Of a stretch of DNA of 14,851 nt, positions 13,808 to 14,851 are shown piece by piece. This stretch comes from CAMEON01 sp045577755. Its GTDB lineage: Bacteria > Bacillota > Clostridia > Oscillospirales > CAG-272. Under the pieces are notes generated by a model. That model had not been told where the DNA came from. It did no database searches and saw only the letters and a list, made by a program, of their open reading frames with translations. Within the stretch, counting starts at the first letter, position 1, and the number at the start of each line of letters is the position of its first letter. Both the position numbers and the translations under genes were made by a program. The DNA lies in the NCBI GenBank assembly GCA_045577755.1, contig JAZNJA010000111.1:1-14851 (forward strand), in the 5' to 3' direction.

Positions 13808-14542
13808 ATGAAAAGAATTTTGCTGATCTTACTCTGCATCGTGCTGTGCGCTTCCGCGGTCTCTTGCCGTCGCGGCACCCACGAGGGCGATAGCGAAACC
13901 CTCCCTCCCGCAACCGACGGGGTCGAGACCCCCTCTACGCCGGATACCAAGGTGCTGGTCGTTTACTTCTCCATGCCCGACAGTAACGACAACAGCTCTG
14001 TGGAGATCAATGGCGAGACCCTTGGCAATACTCAATACATGGCGTACGTCATTCAGGAGAGCACCGGGGCCGACATCTTCCGCATCGTTCCCACGGTGCC
14101 CTATCCCACCGACCACGACGAGCTGATGGAGTACGCGCAGAATGAGCTGACCAGCGAAACGCCCCCCACCTTCCGAGGCCGTATCGAGAGCTTTGATTAC
14201 TATGATACCGTGTTCATCGGTTATCCCAACTGGTGGGCAGATATGCCGCGGATCCTGTACACCTTCTTTGACACCTACGATTTTTCGGGCAAAACCATCA
14301 TCACCTTCAATACCCACGGCGGTCTTGGATTCTCGGGGACGAATGAGACCATCGCCGCTCTCGAGCCAAACGCCAGGGTGATCCCGGGGCTCGCGATCTC
14401 GCGCAACGACATTCAGGACGCCGAGGGGACGATTATGGACTGGGTGAAGGCCCTTGGCCTCTACGTCGGACACGAGCCCGCTCCCCACGAAACCGCGGCA
14501 CCCGACCCGAAAGAACCGTCCGCCGACAGTCCCGCTCCGTGA
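13808..14542 (+). CDS. Exported flavodoxin-like lipoprotein
   Basis: A 244-residue protein whose first 20 residues form a lipoprotein signal peptide (KR, then a hydrophobic stretch, then SAVSC with C20 as the likely lipid-modified cysteine). A Pro/Thr-rich linker (about 21-46) follows. Residues about 47-218 are flavodoxin-like: KVLVVYFSMPDS (48-59) leads to GETLGNTQYMA (69-79), together the phosphate-binding loop with an insertion, then FIGYPNWWADMP (136-147), an FMN-ring loop, and FNTHGGLGFSGT (167-178). This fits the Flavodoxin_4 type. The last 24 residues are a Pro/Ala-rich tail. Such proteins bind FMN and carry electrons, here presumably on the outer face of the membrane; partners are unknown. 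It has its own promoter and terminator, with an operator-like palindrome at the start site. Confidence 0.9.
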   Translation: MKRILLILLCIVLCASAVSCRRGTHEGDSETLPPATDGVETPSTPDTKVLVVYFSMPDSNDNSSVEINGETLGNTQYMAYVIQESTGADIFRIVPTVPYPTDHDELMEYAQNELTSETPPTFRGRIESFDYYDTVFIGYPNWWADMPRILYTFFDTYDFSGKTIITFNTHGGLGFSGTNETIAALEPNARVIPGLAISRNDIQDAEGTIMDWVKALGLYVGHEPAPHETAAPDPKEPSADSPAP

Positions 14543-14611
14543 TCTCCCCTTGGTGTATTCACGAAAGGACGGCAGCGAAGAAACGGTGATGATGTAATAA
14601 CGCTTACAAAG

Positions 14612-14642
14612 AAGAGCCGGCTATAGAGGTCGGCTCTTTTTT
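14612..14642 (+). terminator. Intrinsic terminator after the flavodoxin gene
   Basis: Ten-position stem (arms 14612-14621 AAGAGCCGGC and 14629-14638 GTCGGCTCTT, one G-T) with a 7-base loop, followed by Ts to 14642. It stands about 70 bases after the stop codon and separates the gene from the next promoter. Confidence 0.92.
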
Positions 14643-14654
14643 GCTGTTAAACGA

Positions 14655-14683
14655 TTGAAAAATTTATAAAAATATGGTATAAT
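14655..14683 (+). promoter_or_regulatory. Promoter of the Crp/Fnr-family gene
   Basis: TTGAAA (14655-14660), 17-base spacer, TGG then TATAAT (14678-14683). The predicted start is near 14690, leaving a leader of about 25 bases with AGGAG at 14702-14706 before the ATG at 14715. Confidence 0.88.
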
Positions 14684-14714
14684 ACAAAAAAGTCATTTGA
14701 AAGGAGCCTGAGCC

Positions 14715-14851
14715 ATGCCACTTGAAAAATTCTACGAAACATATTTTCCGTTCTGGAGTGTGCTTGCCGAGGCGGACAAGCAGCTACTGTGCGAAAACAC
14801 GGCAGAAAAACACTTCGACCGTTCCCAACCCGTTCACGACAATATGGGATG
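14715..14851 (+). CDS. Crp/Fnr-family transcriptional regulator (partial, N-terminus)
   Basis: Only the first 45 codons lie in the window; the gene runs off the right edge. The start of the protein, with YFPFWSVLAEADKQLLCEN and a following basic/aromatic stretch leading to HDN, matches the beginning of the cyclic-nucleotide-binding-like fold of clostridial Crp/Fnr regulators (the usual pattern is FPFW.xL...(D/E)...L followed by a G-x-x-(I/L)-H-x turn). The DNA-binding domain and any effector residues are outside, so the signal sensed is unknown. The start is supported by AGGAG 8 bases upstream and a strong promoter. By eye this stretch is less GC-rich than the other genes here. It may or may not control the neighbouring flavodoxin gene. 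Confidence 0.7.
   Translation, partial: MPLEKFYETYFPFWSVLAEADKQLLCENTAEKHFDRSQPVHDNMG

Overview
The window is chromosomal DNA from a GC-rich Gram-positive anaerobe, most likely a gut-type Clostridia (Oscillospirales-like). Evidence: PolA that appears to lack proofreading residues, clostridial-style ECF sigma and flavodoxin lipoprotein genes, strong GGAGG-type ribosome binding sites, TTGACA/TATAAT promoters with 17-base spacers and extended TGn -10 boxes, and a GGCTCCCCCTC-type palindromic repeat of the kind scattered through gut Clostridia. The species cannot be named from this sequence. No rRNA, tRNA, CRISPR array, transposase or phage gene was seen.

Layout. Bases 1-111 hold a dispersed palindromic repeat. 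radA (228-1616, plus) follows with its own promoter and ends at a bidirectional terminator shared with a convergent minus-strand group: polA (4303-6921), malQ (2710-4239) and a single-pass membrane protein (1729-2694), probably one transcript from a consensus promoter before polA. Next, still on the minus strand, are an ECF sigma gene (11667-12221), a large membrane protein translationally coupled to it (9985-11670), a paralogue of that protein (8337-9923) and a PHP-domain metallohydrolase (7064-8275), with a terminator only after the last. A separate minus-strand pair (12344-13410) encodes a PnuC-family transporter and a nucleoside deoxyribosyltransferase-like enzyme. Divergent from it lie an exported flavodoxin-like lipoprotein (13808-14542) and the start of a Crp/Fnr-family regulator (14715 to the edge).

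The most interesting feature is a 68-base cassette present twice, before the paralogue and before the PHP gene, with 55 of 68 bases identical and no gaps. Each copy has a -35 box containing the stop codon of the preceding gene, an extended -10 box, then ACCTCC, a 6-base loop region and GGAGGT immediately before the start codon. The ACCTCC is the exact complement of the Shine-Dalgarno sequence and occupies the gap between the -10 box and the predicted transcription start. A read-through transcript from the sigma operon would therefore fold the ribosome site into a 15-position stem, while a transcript from the internal promoter would lack the blocking arm. The two genes may thus be translated only from their own promoters; a DNA operator is the main alternative. 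This is inference from sequence.

The sigma/membrane-protein region looks like an envelope-sensing locus: a cytoplasmic sigma factor, two membrane proteins sharing a juxtamembrane LYRLG motif and a three-cysteine extracytoplasmic motif, and Ig-like repeats at their C-termini. Their ligand and biochemical role are not known to me.
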